Source of the DNA: Buchnera aphidicola (Brachycaudus cardui)
Lineage (GTDB): Bacteria; Pseudomonadota; Gammaproteobacteria; Enterobacterales; Enterobacteriaceae
DNA length: 64,000 nt
Reading direction: 5' to 3'
Assembly (NCBI RefSeq): GCF_005081945.1
Contig: NZ_CP034879.1
Coordinates: 377,363 to 441,362 of the forward strand
Shown here: piece after piece, positions 1 through 9,417 of the stretch
How positions within the stretch are numbered: position 1 is the first letter of the stretch
Layout: each line of letters starts with the position of its first letter
The notes under the pieces: generated by a model
The model's input: only the letters and a program-made list of their open reading frames with translations
The model's database searches: none
What the model was told of the DNA's origin: nothing
Position numbers and translations under genes: made by a program

Positions 1-753
1 GGTCTTGATGCTCAACAAATTAATATGAATGTGATTTCTAATAATTTAGCAAATGTCAGTACTAACGGATTTAAACGTTCTAGAGCAGTATTTGAAGATT
101 TAATGTATCAAACAATACGACAAGCAGGAACAAATTCATCTATTGATACAAATTTACCATCAGGATTACAAATAGGTACTGGAGTAAGACCGGTGGCTAC
201 TGAAAGAATTCATAGTCAAGGTAATCTTTCAAAAACAGATTCTCAAAAAGACGTAGCTATTAATGGACCAGGTTTTTTTCAAGTACAATTACCAGATGGT
301 AATATAGCATATACTAGAGATGGTTCTTTTCAATTTGATCAAAACGGTCAACTAGTAACTAATAGTGGTTTTCCAATTATACCTGAAATTAATATTCCTT
401 CGAATACTTTAAATATTAATATAGCAAGAGATGGTATTATTAGCGTTGCAGTGCAAGGGCAAACACAACCAATTTTTCTTGGTCAATTAAATTTAATTAA
501 TTTTATTAATAGCTCTGGATTAGAAAGCTTAGGAGAAAATTTATATCAAGAAACTCAAGCATCAGGAACACCAATTGATACTACTCCAGGTTTAAATGGT
601 ACTGGTGTATTGTGTCAAGGATATGTTGAAACGTCAAATGTGAATGTTGCTGAAGAACTAGTGAATATGATTCAAACTCAAAGAGCATATGAAATAAATA
701 GTAAATCTATCAATACATCAGATCAAATGTTGCAAAAATTATCACAGTTATAA
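1..753 (+). CDS. flgG: Flagellar distal rod protein FlgG, 5' end cut off by window
   Basis: FlgG forms the distal rod of the flagellar basal body in the periplasm. The reading frame is already open at base 1 (first residues [10 protein letters not shown]), so the gene starts before the window. The 250 residues present match E. coli FlgG (260 aa) closely, so about 10 N-terminal residues are missing. The rod-family signature [13 protein letters not shown] lies near the start, and the end [21 protein letters not shown] is the usual C-terminal helix. The first internal ATG (base 25) is not the true start. It heads the flgG-flgH-flgI-flgJ-flgK order known from E. coli. Identity is certain; only the 5' boundary is unknown. 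Confidence 0.97.
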   Translation, partial: GLDAQQINMNVISNNLANVSTNGFKRSRAVFEDLMYQTIRQAGTNSSIDTNLPSGLQIGTGVRPVATERIHSQGNLSKTDSQKDVAINGPGFFQVQLPDGNIAYTRDGSFQFDQNGQLVTNSGFPIIPEINIPSNTLNINIARDGIISVAVQGQTQPIFLGQLNLINFINSSGLESLGENLYQETQASGTPIDTTPGLNGTGVLCQGYVETSNVNVAEELVNMIQTQRAYEINSKSINTSDQMLQKLSQL

Positions 754-834
754 TGTAAAATGTTTTTATTATTTTCATAAAAGTTTAAGTGAAATTTTAT
801 ATATCAAAAATCTATAATTAAAGGTAACTTTGTC

Positions 835-1551
835 GTGATAAAGTTATTTATTTTTCAAATTAAATATTTTTTAATTGCTATTTTTTTATTATTACTTCAG
901 AGTTGTGCCTCTGTTCAATATAAACCTCTAGTAGAGGGTATGACAACTGCTGTAGCACCTAACATTTTACCTAAAGTAGTAAATGGATCTTTATTTCAAG
1001 AATATATGCCTATAAAGACTGGTTATCAAGCATTATTTGAAGATCACCGTCCACATAATATTGGTGATATAATCACAGTTGTATTACAAGAAAATATCAG
1101 TGCTAGTAATAGCTCGGCTTCTAATATGAGTCGAGATGGAAATGCTAATCTAGGAGTTACAATATCACCTGGACAATTAAATCCTTTATTAGGTCTTGAT
1201 TTAAAAAATAATCAATCTGGATTGAATGGAATAGGAAAAAATGCTTTTTCTGGAACCGGTAGTAATTCAGCTAAAAATACATTTACTGGACTTATTACTG
1301 TAACTGTGAAAAAGGTACTACCAAATGGAAATTTACAAGTTGTTGGAGAAAAACAAGTTGCTATTAACGAAGGTACAGAATTTATTCGTTTTTCCGGTGT
1401 AGTAAATCCTAATAATATAAATAAAAATAACTTAGTAACATCTACTCAAATATCTGATACACGTATTGAATATTTAAGTAATGGACGCATTAATGAAATT
1501 CAAAAAATGGGATGGTTACAAAGATTTTTACTAAAATTTTCTCCTATATAG
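835..1551 (+). CDS. flgH: Flagellar L-ring lipoprotein FlgH
   Basis: FlgH builds the outer-membrane L ring around the flagellar rod. The 238-aa product begins with a lipoprotein signal: a hydrophobic stretch at about residues 3-21 ending in the lipobox LQSC (Cys near residue 24), followed by CASVQYKPL. The mid-region [17 protein letters not shown] and the end [18 protein letters not shown] are typical of the family. The start is GTG at 835, with AAAGGT about ten bases upstream; no ATG gives the complete signal peptide. It lies 81 bp after flgG and is followed by an unusually long 237-bp spacer before flgI. Length is close to E. coli FlgH (232 aa). Confidence 0.95.
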   Translation: MIKLFIFQIKYFLIAIFLLLLQSCASVQYKPLVEGMTTAVAPNILPKVVNGSLFQEYMPIKTGYQALFEDHRPHNIGDIITVVLQENISASNSSASNMSRDGNANLGVTISPGQLNPLLGLDLKNNQSGLNGIGKNAFSGTGSNSAKNTFTGLITVTVKKVLPNGNLQVVGEKQVAINEGTEFIRFSGVVNPNNINKNNLVTSTQISDTRIEYLSNGRINEIQKMGWLQRFLLKFSPI

Positions 1552-1622
1552 ATATTTTTTTATAAAATTATATAATCAAAAAAATATCAAATAATTATAT
1601 GTTTTCTAAATTAGATTAGAGC

Positions 1623-1651
1623 TCATAAAGGACGTTATTAGTCCTTTATGA
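1623..1651. repeat. 11-bp perfect inverted repeat between flgH and flgI
   Basis: TCATAAAGGAC (1623-1633) and its exact reverse complement GTCCTTTATGA (1641-1651) flank a 7-nt GTTATTA loop. It sits in the 237-bp flgH-flgI spacer. No U-tract follows on either strand, so it is not a classical Rho-independent terminator. It may be a transcript-end stabiliser, a processing site, or a relic. A second, weaker inverted repeat (ACACTTTT/AAAAGTGT, 1754-1771) lies just before the flgI ribosome-binding site. Nothing else is discernible in the spacer. Confidence 0.55.
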
Positions 1652-1788
1652 CAAAACTAGATAAAATATCTAAAAAAAAATACAATACAAAAAATAAAAA
1701 AATTTTTTATATAATGAGAATATTTATTGAAAATAACATATTTATATACTAAAACACTTTTTGAAAAGTGTATTCATAAAGGTTTTTT

Positions 1789-2904
1789 ATGTCTAAAATA
1801 ATATCATCATTAAAATTGATTTTTTTTATTGTGATTAGTTTATCAGCTCCTGTATATGCTGAAAAAATACGTGATTTGACTAGCATCCAGGGAATTCGAG
1901 ATAACCAACTTATTGGTTACGGTTTAATAGTAGGTCTAGATGGTACAGGTGATCAATCCACGCAAGCTCCATTTACAAATCAGTCTTTAAGTAATATGCT
2001 ATCTCAATTAGGAGTTACTATACCTCAGGATGCAAATATGCATCTAAAAAATGTAGCGGCGGTAGTAGTTACAGCAAATATACCTCCATTTAGTCATACA
2101 GGCGAACAAATAGATATAATAGTATCATCGATAGGAAATGCTAAAAGTCTTAGAGGAGGTACGTTATTAATGACCCCCCTAAGAGGTACTGATAATCAAA
2201 TTTATGCAATTGCTCAAGGTAAAGTATTAGTATCTGAACTCAATAATGCTCAAGAAAAATTTAATTATATTCATTTAAAACAAGTAAATTCTGGAATAGT
2301 ACATCATGGTGCAACAATTGAACGTGAAATAAATACTAATTTTGGAAAACAAAAAACGATTAATCTTCAATTGAATACAGAAGATTTTATTACAGCACAA
2401 CGCATTAGTGACATGATTAATATAAAATATCCAGATACAGCTATTCCTATAAATTCAAAAACAGTACAACTAAATACTTCACCTGATAATAACGTACAAG
2501 TACATATGCTTTCTAATATTCAAAATATTGATGTTGCTTTACCTTCACAAGAAGCAAAAGTAGTAGTCAATTCGCGTACTGGTTCTATTGTTGTCAATCA
2601 AGCAGTCAAGTTAAGATCATGTGTAGTATCGAATGGATCAACATCAATTATCGTACATGAAATGATTAATAAAAAAAGAGATTTCGTTTTTTTAAAATCA
2701 TTTAGAAAAAATATTACTAAAGAAAATTTTTCAACAGATATAGTTGATAAAAATTATATGGATAATATTATTTTAAATAGAGTTAATTTAAATAATATTA
2801 TCCGCGCTCTAAATAAATTAGGTACAAAACCTAATGAATTAATGTCTATTTTACAATCAATGAAAAGCGCTGGTTGTTTAAATGCTAAATTGGAAATTAT
2901 TTAA
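1789..2904 (+). CDS. flgI: Flagellar P-ring protein FlgI
   Basis: FlgI assembles the periplasmic P ring around the rod. The 371-aa product carries a Sec signal peptide with hydrophobic core at residues 10-19 and a cleavage site after VYA (residue 24). The mature N-terminus EKIRDLTSIQGIRDNQLIGYG and the motif VGLDGTGDQ are diagnostic. The ATG at 1789 has AAAGG at 1778-1782. The stop codon shares its last A with the flgJ start (one-base overlap), indicating translational coupling. Length matches E. coli (365 aa). The C-terminal third is more lysine- and asparagine-rich than in free-living relatives, as expected from A+T pressure. Confidence 0.96.
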   Translation: MSKIISSLKLIFFIVISLSAPVYAEKIRDLTSIQGIRDNQLIGYGLIVGLDGTGDQSTQAPFTNQSLSNMLSQLGVTIPQDANMHLKNVAAVVVTANIPPFSHTGEQIDIIVSSIGNAKSLRGGTLLMTPLRGTDNQIYAIAQGKVLVSELNNAQEKFNYIHLKQVNSGIVHHGATIEREINTNFGKQKTINLQLNTEDFITAQRISDMINIKYPDTAIPINSKTVQLNTSPDNNVQVHMLSNIQNIDVALPSQEAKVVVNSRTGSIVVNQAVKLRSCVVSNGSTSIIVHEMINKKRDFVFLKSFRKNITKENFSTDIVDKNYMDNIILNRVNLNNIIRALNKLGTKPNELMSILQSMKSAGCLNAKLEII

Positions 2905-3221
2905 TGAAAGATAATTTATTATTATTTAATATACCACACCATCGAACACAATTTATTCATGAACTAAAATATCAAGTTCATAATAATCCAAAAAAATATT
3001 CAATTCAAACTGCTAAAGAAGTAGAAAGTATATTTATTCACATATTACTTAAAAGTATGAGGAATTCTTCTTCAAAAGATGACTTATTAGGAAATAACCA
3101 AAGCCGTCTTTATACAGAGATTTATGATCAAGAACTATCACAAGCCATGAGTAAAAAAGGAATAGGATTAACTGATATAATTTTAAAACAAATTCAAACA
3201 AATAAAAATCCTATAAAATAA
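2904..3221 (+). CDS. flgJ: FlgJ rod-cap domain only, muramidase domain absent
   Basis: In E. coli FlgJ (313 aa) an N-terminal half caps the growing rod and a C-terminal beta-N-acetylglucosaminidase half opens the peptidoglycan. This product is only 105 aa and matches the rod-cap half: KEVESIFIHILLKSMRNSS and a YDQELSQAMSKKGIGLTDIILKQ segment. It ends in a normal stop, and no remnant of the glucosaminidase domain is visible in the 25 bp before flgK. It is coupled to flgI by a one-base overlap. Identity rests on the motif and the position between flgI and flgK. Confidence 0.9.
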   Translation: MKDNLLLFNIPHHRTQFIHELKYQVHNNPKKYSIQTAKEVESIFIHILLKSMRNSSSKDDLLGNNQSRLYTEIYDQELSQAMSKKGIGLTDIILKQIQTNKNPIK

Positions 3222-3246
3222 TCCAGTAACCTAAAAAGGAATAAAA

Positions 3247-4875
3247 ATGAGTTCTGTATTAGATACCGCTCTTGCTGGTATAAACGCAATGAGAATTTTG
3301 ATTAACAACACTACTAATAAAATTAATCATCCAGATGAAAAAAATATAGAAAAACGTAGTTTTGTAGAAAGCACTATGCAAAATTCTCACTCGAAAACTG
3401 CAGTAAAAGTCAAAGAAATATATGATAATTACAATGACTTTATTACAGAGGAAAAAAGAAAAACTAAGGTACAAGTTCAAGACGAACAAACTAAAATTGA
3501 ACAATTGTTAAAACTAGAAGATTTATTATGTGAAAAATCAAATATTTTTAATGAATTAATCAATTCTTTATACGAGCAAATAGATAATGATGTTATAAAT
3601 AAAAATAATATAATCAATGAAAATGTAAAAGAAAAATCAAATAAGATTATTTCTGCATTAAAAGACTTTGATAGAAAATTAAAATTTTTAGAAAAAGATA
3701 TTAAAGAATCCGTCATTAACAATGTAGAAAAAGTAAATTCTTTAATTGATGAAATTCATGATGCTACTATAGATATTCGTTATTTTCCTATTTTAAAATT
3801 ACCAAATCAAATTCAAAGTTTGATTGATAAAAGAGATAATTTAGTAGATGAACTAAATGATTTAATTGGAGTTAAAGTTATTAAAAGTGAAGATGATTAT
3901 AAAATTGCTTTAAACAATGGAATATGTATTATAGATAATAATCAAAAACAAAACTTAATTCCATTAACTTCTAAATCTGATGATAGATATATTAGTGTAG
4001 GATATATTGATAATAATGAAAAAAGAGTAAAAAAAATAGAAGATATGATCCCAAGTGCTTCCTTAGGTGCTCTTCTTAAATTTCGTAGAGAAGAATTAAC
4101 TTATGCAAGAAATAGAATTGGACAATTAACAGTTAATTTTGCAGATAGTATTAATTCTTATCATATATTAGGACACGATGTATTTGGTCATATCGGGAAA
4201 CAATTTTTCAATATCAGTAATCCAGAAGTTATAGCTAGTTCCACTAATCATTCATCTCCTATAACATCTGCAAAATGGGTATCTACTAGTAATTCTAAAG
4301 ATACTGACTATATTATATATTTAAAAAATAACAATTGGTCAGTAAAAAGACTATCAGATCAATCTTTAGTTCAACCTAATATACGTCAAGAAAACGATAA
4401 TTTATTAATTACTTTTGATGGGATTGAATTTTTAATACAGGGTAAAAATGACGATGGTGATATTTATATGATTAAACCATATTCTAAAACATTAGAAAAA
4501 TTAGAATTATTAATCGATGATAATGAACCATTTTTATTTCCATCACATGATAAAATAAATTATCAAAATAACAATACTAATATTGCAATAAAAAAACTTC
4601 ATAAAGATGTTTTAGTAAATAATAGTGAAACACTTGATCAATCTTATCAAACATTTTCTAAAGCTATAGCTTATAAATGTAATTTGCTTGAAGAAGAACT
4701 TCCTTTTAAAAAAAATATGATTAGGATACTTCTTGATAAAAAAATTGCGATGTCTAATAATATTGAAAAAGACTATCAAGATTTAAATTATCAACAAGAA
4801 TGTTATCTTGCCAACGTCAAGGTTTTACAAACAGCAGAACGTATTTTTAATGAAATAATTGAATGCTACAGCTAA
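3247..4875 (+). CDS. flgK: Flagellar hook-filament junction protein FlgK
   Basis: FlgK (HAP1) joins hook and filament. The 542-aa product is the family length (E. coli 547). It aligns from the N-terminal [15 protein letters not shown] through [20 protein letters not shown] to the end [20 protein letters not shown]. The N-terminal rod-family signature (NNIxNxNxxGYxR in E. coli) is degraded to [18 protein letters not shown]. The central region is highly diverged and lysine/asparagine-rich. The ATG at 3247 has AAAAGGA at 3233-3239. In E. coli flgL follows; here rne converges directly, so flgL is missing. Confidence 0.9.
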   Translation: MSSVLDTALAGINAMRILINNTTNKINHPDEKNIEKRSFVESTMQNSHSKTAVKVKEIYDNYNDFITEEKRKTKVQVQDEQTKIEQLLKLEDLLCEKSNIFNELINSLYEQIDNDVINKNNIINENVKEKSNKIISALKDFDRKLKFLEKDIKESVINNVEKVNSLIDEIHDATIDIRYFPILKLPNQIQSLIDKRDNLVDELNDLIGVKVIKSEDDYKIALNNGICIIDNNQKQNLIPLTSKSDDRYISVGYIDNNEKRVKKIEDMIPSASLGALLKFRREELTYARNRIGQLTVNFADSINSYHILGHDVFGHIGKQFFNISNPEVIASSTNHSSPITSAKWVSTSNSKDTDYIIYLKNNNWSVKRLSDQSLVQPNIRQENDNLLITFDGIEFLIQGKNDDGDIYMIKPYSKTLEKLELLIDDNEPFLFPSHDKINYQNNNTNIAIKKLHKDVLVNNSETLDQSYQTFSKAIAYKCNLLEEELPFKKNMIRILLDKKIAMSNNIEKDYQDLNYQQECYLANVKVLQTAERIFNEIIECYS

Positions 4876-4896
4876 AAATAAAATAATCATAATATT

Positions 4897-4938
4897 AAAA
4901 AATAAAAACTTACTTTAAAAAGTAAGTTTTTATTTTTT
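4897..4938. terminator. Bidirectional terminator between flgK and rne
   Basis: An 18-bp perfect stem (4897-4914 paired with 4921-4938) with a 6-nt TTAAAA loop carries A-runs on the left arm and T-runs on the right. Either strand therefore yields a hairpin followed by U residues. It is placed between convergent flgK and rne and is the clearest terminator in the window. Confidence 0.85.
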
Positions 4939-4971
4939 AACATTATAAACATATTAATACATAAATTAGGA

Positions 4972-7692
4972 TTATATTTTAGGTTTAGAAATAGGAGAGT
5001 TAGAGCAATTTGTTGCAGAATGAGCTCCTGCAGAATTTTTTATTTTAACATTAGACGGTGACATTAAAGTATTAGAATTAATAATTCTATTATTTTTTTG
5101 AAAAGATAAATCATTACAGATCTTAGTAATGGGAGCACTTGATTGATGTTTTTTATTAGAAAATAACATTTTTTTTTGTTGAAAAATAAGTTGATATTTA
5201 GACTCTATATTATTTTTAATTACATTTTTATGTTTTATATTATTTCTATATGAATCAATTATAGTATCTGTATTTTTTATTGCAGAATAACTATTATAAT
5301 CTTCTTTGCATGTTATCGTTTTTTCTAAAAATTTTGAATTTTGAATAATATTATTTTTTTTTCTAATAGAGGATATGTTAGATTTTTTTTGAGAACTATT
5401 TTTTTTTCGTTTTTTTGTTTTATCTAATGCAACAATAGGATATTTCATCCAAATTTTACTTAAAGATAAATCTAATGAACAAAATGAAGATATCATAAAT
5501 ATAGGAGATTGAACGGATTGAATAGAATAAGAATTTAGAAAAACATTGTTAGAACTGTTATTTTTTAAAATTTTAGAAGTATCAAAAAATTGATAAAATA
5601 CGTGATTATTATTAATAATATTTGTTTTATTATAGTGATCAAAAATATTTTCATTATTATTTGAAAATGTTTTTTTGTTTTCTGTATGATATAAAAAATT
5701 ATATTCATCAGTTAAATTAAATCTATTTTTTTTATGATAGTTAGATTTTTTCAAAGAAAAAGAAGAAGTTTTTTTAACTATTTGAAAATCTGAACTTTTT
5801 AAAGAAATATTTTTATTATTATTCATCATATTCAATTTATTAATTTTGTTTTCTTTAGTACTATCTGAAGATATATCTTTTTTTTCACATGATTCAGGTA
5901 ATACTTTTTTCTTTTTTTTATTATAAGAGTTCTGTTTTTTTTTTAAATAAAGTTTATTTTTATTTTGAATATTATTATTTCTAATAAATTTACAAATCAT
6001 TAAAAAACCTTTAATTAAAAAAGAATTTTTTATCCAAGAAATTATTTTAAAAATAAAATTATTTTTATATAAATTTTTTAAGCCTTGACTATTCAAATTA
6101 TTTTTTTTTAAAGTTTTTTCTTTGTCTTTTTTTCCGATAAAATTTTCTTTGAAAACATGTATAATTTTTCTTTTTCGAGTATTAGAAAGACTATAACTCA
6201 TAGAGTTTACACTTTCACCTTTTCTAATTCTAGAAACAGAATAATGTGGAGTTTTCATATTTTTACTAGGCACAATAATAGTCTTTCCACCAGCTTGACG
6301 TTTTTCAATAGCATGTACTGCATCTCTTTTTTCGTTCAATAAATAACAAGCTATTTCTATAGGAACAATAGCATGTACTTGATAAGTATTTTCTTTAAGT
6401 GCTTCTTCTTCGATTAGACGTAAAATTGATAAAGATAAAGATTCATTATCTCTAATAGTTCCTGTTCCTGTACATCTTGGACAAATATGATGACTAGATT
6501 CACCTAAAGAAGAACTCAATCTTTGTCTAGACATTTCTAATAATCCAAATTTAGAAATCTGACCAATCTGAATACGTGCTCTATCCTGACGTGTAATTTC
6601 ACGTAGTCTATTTTCAATGGCTTTTTGATGACTAATAGGTGTCATATCTATAAAATCAATTACAATCAAACCTCCTAAATCTCTTAAACGTAATTGACGA
6701 GAAATTTCATCAACTGCTTCAAGATTTGTATGAAAAGCTGTAGATTCAATATCCATTCCACTTGTAGAACGAGCAGAATTAATATCAATAGCAGTTAATG
6801 CTTCTGTAGTATCTACCATAATTGAACCGCCAGAAGGTAATCTTACTTGTCTTTGAAAAGCAGAATCTATCTGTGTTTCAATTTGAAAATAACTAAAAAG
6901 TGGAATTTCTCCAGTGTACAATTTTATCTTATTGATAAAATCTGGTCTACCTAAAAAGGTGATATGTTCACGAGCAAAATCTAATATTTTAGGATTATCA
7001 ATTAAAATTTCTCCAATATCTTGACGTAAATAATCTCTAAAAGCACGTACAATCACATTGCTTTCTTGATAAATTAAAAACGGTGCTGTTCGTTTTTTTG
7101 CGATTATTTGAATTGTTTCCCAATGTTGTAATCTTAGTGATAAATCCCATTTTAACGACTCTATAGATTTTCCTGCACCTGCAGTTCGAATAATTAAACT
7201 CATATTTTCTGGTATTTTTAGTGAAGATAGTAATTCTTTTAAAAGTGTTCTGTCAGTACCTTCAATTCTTCTTGATACACCACCAGATTTTGGATTGTTT
7301 GGCATAAGAACTAAATAACTTCCTGCTAAACTAATAAAAGTAGTTAAAGCTGCACCTTTGTTTCCTCGTTCTTCTTTATTGATTTGAATAATAACTTCTT
7401 GACCCTCTTGTAAAATATCTTTGATATTTAAACGTGAATTATAAATATATTTTTCTGGAAAATAGTTTTTAGAAATTTCTCTCAATGGTAAAAAACCATG
7501 TTTTTCTTCACCATAATCTACAAAAGCAGCTTCTAGACTGGGTTCAATTCGAGTAATTTTTCCTTTATATATATTTGATTTTTTTTGCTCTGATCCAGAA
7601 TTTTCTATGTCAAGATCATATAAACGTTGACCGTCGACAAGAGCTACACGCAACTCTTCCTGCTGAGTAGCATTAATTAACATTCTTTTCAT
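4972..7692 (-). CDS. rne: Ribonuclease E
   Basis: Essential endoribonuclease for mRNA decay and rRNA/tRNA processing; degradosome scaffold in E. coli. The frame opens upstream, but the start is placed at ATG 7692 ([21 protein letters not shown]), which matches E. coli exactly and has a GAGAGA-type site upstream, giving 906 aa. The catalytic half (residues 1 to about 515) is strongly conserved: S1 domain, catalytic Asp in [12 protein letters not shown] and IDFIDMTPI, and the zinc-link CPRC. Residues from about 530 on are lysine/asparagine/serine-rich. They include a hydrophobic stretch (545-571), an enolase-site-like segment (729-754, KIWMKYPIV) and a PNPase-site-like C-terminus (887-906, [14 protein letters not shown]). 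Confidence 0.97.
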   Translation of the reverse strand: MKRMLINATQQEELRVALVDGQRLYDLDIENSGSEQKKSNIYKGKITRIEPSLEAAFVDYGEEKHGFLPLREISKNYFPEKYIYNSRLNIKDILQEGQEVIIQINKEERGNKGAALTTFISLAGSYLVLMPNNPKSGGVSRRIEGTDRTLLKELLSSLKIPENMSLIIRTAGAGKSIESLKWDLSLRLQHWETIQIIAKKRTAPFLIYQESNVIVRAFRDYLRQDIGEILIDNPKILDFAREHITFLGRPDFINKIKLYTGEIPLFSYFQIETQIDSAFQRQVRLPSGGSIMVDTTEALTAIDINSARSTSGMDIESTAFHTNLEAVDEISRQLRLRDLGGLIVIDFIDMTPISHQKAIENRLREITRQDRARIQIGQISKFGLLEMSRQRLSSSLGESSHHICPRCTGTGTIRDNESLSLSILRLIEEEALKENTYQVHAIVPIEIACYLLNEKRDAVHAIEKRQAGGKTIIVPSKNMKTPHYSVSRIRKGESVNSMSYSLSNTRKRKIIHVFKENFIGKKDKEKTLKKNNLNSQGLKNLYKNNFIFKIISWIKNSFLIKGFLMICKFIRNNNIQNKNKLYLKKKQNSYNKKKKKVLPESCEKKDISSDSTKENKINKLNMMNNNKNISLKSSDFQIVKKTSSFSLKKSNYHKKNRFNLTDEYNFLYHTENKKTFSNNNENIFDHYNKTNIINNNHVFYQFFDTSKILKNNSSNNVFLNSYSIQSVQSPIFMISSFCSLDLSLSKIWMKYPIVALDKTKKRKKNSSQKKSNISSIRKKNNIIQNSKFLEKTITCKEDYNSYSAIKNTDTIIDSYRNNIKHKNVIKNNIESKYQLIFQQKKMLFSNKKHQSSAPITKICNDLSFQKNNRIINSNTLMSPSNVKIKNSAGAHSATNCSNSPISKPKI

Positions 7693-8001
7693 TATAACTT
7701 TTTCTCTCTTATTTTTATAAATAAGTAAATACATCAACAGGAAATATAGATTGGTAAAAATTAATTTTTTATCATAATATTATGATTTTTATTTGAAATA
7801 CCTATAAAAATAAGTTTTTATAAAAAAATTTAAATAAAAAGAACTTAAAAATATAAATACATAAAAAATTAGTGTATATACATAATATATTTCTAATTTT
7901 ATATTTTGATAGCGATTAATTTAATTAATATATTTATATATACAATTATATTATAATAAATAAAAAATTAAAAAAATTACCGAAAAACAGAGATTTTTTT
8001 A
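7693..8001. other. Divergent rne/rluC intergenic region
   Basis: This 309-bp, almost pure A/T spacer separates the divergent rne and rluC genes and must hold both promoters. TATAAT-like hexamers occur (for example 7952-7957), but with no convincing -35 at normal spacing. In DNA of this composition such matches are expected by chance. I see no strong hairpin, gene remnant or RNA gene. Confidence 0.5.
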
Positions 8002-8946
8002 ATGAAATACAAAATACTACCAGTATCTATTATATATATTAACGAAAATATGATAAATCAACGATTAGATAATTTCATGCATAGTAGATTTAAAAATGTA
8101 CCTAAAAGTATGATTTATCGAATTATAAGAACAGGAAAAATTCGAATTAATAAAAAAAGAATTCAACCATATTATAAGTTAAAAATTGGAGATATGCTGA
8201 GAATTCCACCGATAAAAATATCATATCATGCAAAAAATACTTTTTTTCCTGTAGATTATGCAAAAATATTATTAAATAGCATTTTATACGAGGATAATGA
8301 TTTATTAATTATCAATAAACCTTCAGGAATCGCAGTACATGGAGGAAGTGGATTAAATTTTGGAGTTATAGAATATTTCCGAAAGCTACGTCCATTAAAT
8401 ACCTTTATTGAACTTGTACATCGTATTGATCGTGAAACATCTGGTGTTTTAATGCTAGCAAAGAAACGAATGTCTTTAGCATCTCTACATGAACAATTAA
8501 GAGAACAAAAAATTAAAAAAGAATATATAGCATTAGTACATGGTTTATGGCCTTGCCATATTAATAAAATTACAGAACCTTTATTAAAAACAAAAATACA
8601 CAACAAACAAAAAAAAGTTTTAGTAGATCCTATTGGTAAGCCTTCACAAACTTATTTTACAATAAAAAAAAAATTCTCCACATCAACATTACTTTCAATT
8701 ACCCCAAAAACGGGACGAACACATCAAATTCGCGTACATACTTCATATATAGGACATCCTATATTATTTGATAAACGTTACGGTAAAAATAGATTAGATA
8801 AAAATATAACAAATAAAACAAATACTAATAGACTTTTACTACATTCATCTACAGTCAATTTTATTCATCCAAAAAATGGTAAAAAACTTTGTATAAAAGC
8901 ACCTCTAGATATAGATTTTAAAACAATTTTAAATACTATAATATAG
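8002..8946 (+). CDS. rluC: 23S rRNA pseudouridine synthase RluC
   Basis: RluC makes pseudouridines 955, 2504 and 2580 of 23S rRNA in E. coli. The 314-aa product (E. coli 319) has an N-terminal S4 RNA-binding domain at about residues 18-70 (QRLDNFMHSRF, IRTGKIRIN). The RluA-family catalytic domain has HRIDRETSG at 140-148 with catalytic Asp143, and RTHQIRVH further on. The location between rne and rpmF is the E. coli order, which separates it from the paralogue RluD at the right end of the window. The ATG at 8002 gives the full S4 domain. Confidence 0.95.
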   Translation: MKYKILPVSIIYINENMINQRLDNFMHSRFKNVPKSMIYRIIRTGKIRINKKRIQPYYKLKIGDMLRIPPIKISYHAKNTFFPVDYAKILLNSILYEDNDLLIINKPSGIAVHGGSGLNFGVIEYFRKLRPLNTFIELVHRIDRETSGVLMLAKKRMSLASLHEQLREQKIKKEYIALVHGLWPCHINKITEPLLKTKIHNKQKKVLVDPIGKPSQTYFTIKKKFSTSTLLSITPKTGRTHQIRVHTSYIGHPILFDKRYGKNRLDKNITNKTNTNRLLLHSSTVNFIHPKNGKKLCIKAPLDIDFKTILNTII

Positions 8947-9029
8947 TTTATATAACAATTTTATTGTTTAAATAAAGATTATTATATTTATCTTTATTCA
9001 ATCATTATTTTAAAAGAGAAAAAATAAAT

Positions 9030-9194
9030 ATGGCTGTACAAAAAAATAAACCAACTCGTTCTAAAAGAGGCATGAGACGTGCTCATGATTCTTTACTAAA
9101 GCCAACTCTATCTATAGATAAATTTTCCGGAGAAACGCATATTAGACATCATATTACTATTAATGGCTATTATAAAGGTAAAAAAGTTCTTTAA
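9030..9194 (+). CDS. rpmF: 50S ribosomal protein L32
   Basis: A 54-aa basic protein starting [20 protein letters not shown], the diagnostic N-terminus of L32, and ending GYYKGKKVL (E. coli 57 aa). The ATG at 9030 follows AAAAGAGAAA. It lies 83 bp downstream of rluC, as in E. coli. A strong hairpin follows it, and the plsX and fabH genes that come next in E. coli are absent. Confidence 0.97.
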   Translation: MAVQKNKPTRSKRGMRRAHDSLLKPTLSIDKFSGETHIRHHITINGYYKGKKVL

Positions 9195-9205
9195 AATTTT
9201 CAATA

Positions 9206-9236
9206 AAAATGGTGCTTATAAAATAAGCACCATTTT
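9206..9236 (+). terminator. Rho-independent terminator after rpmF
   Basis: AAAATGGTGCTTAT (9206-9219) pairs perfectly with ATAAGCACCATTTT (9223-9236) around a 3-nt loop. The stem is 14 bp with a G/C-containing core and T residues on the distal arm. It probably ends the rluC-rpmF transcript, so fabD would need its own promoter in the 180 bp that follow. Confidence 0.7.
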
Positions 9237-9417
9237 ATAAAAAATATATTTTAAATTTAAATACTATTTCATATAATTAAAAACAATTAATTTTCTAAAA
9301 AAATATTATAGAAAATTTTAATAAAAAATATTTTATATACTGTTAATATCAGTACAAAAATAAAAAAATTCTATAATTATACCATCTTATTTTATCTTAT
9401 TAATATAGGTAATTATA

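Noticed and set aside
3259-3722. Minus-strand open frames inside flgK
   Set aside because: They lie opposite the well-supported flgK gene, have no recognisable motifs and are rich in Phe/Ile/Leu/Ser as expected from reading A-rich coding DNA backwards.
7906-7957. TTGATA and TATAAT hexamers as an rluC promoter
   Set aside because: The spacing is about 40 bp, far from 17; individual hexamers are expected by chance at this composition.
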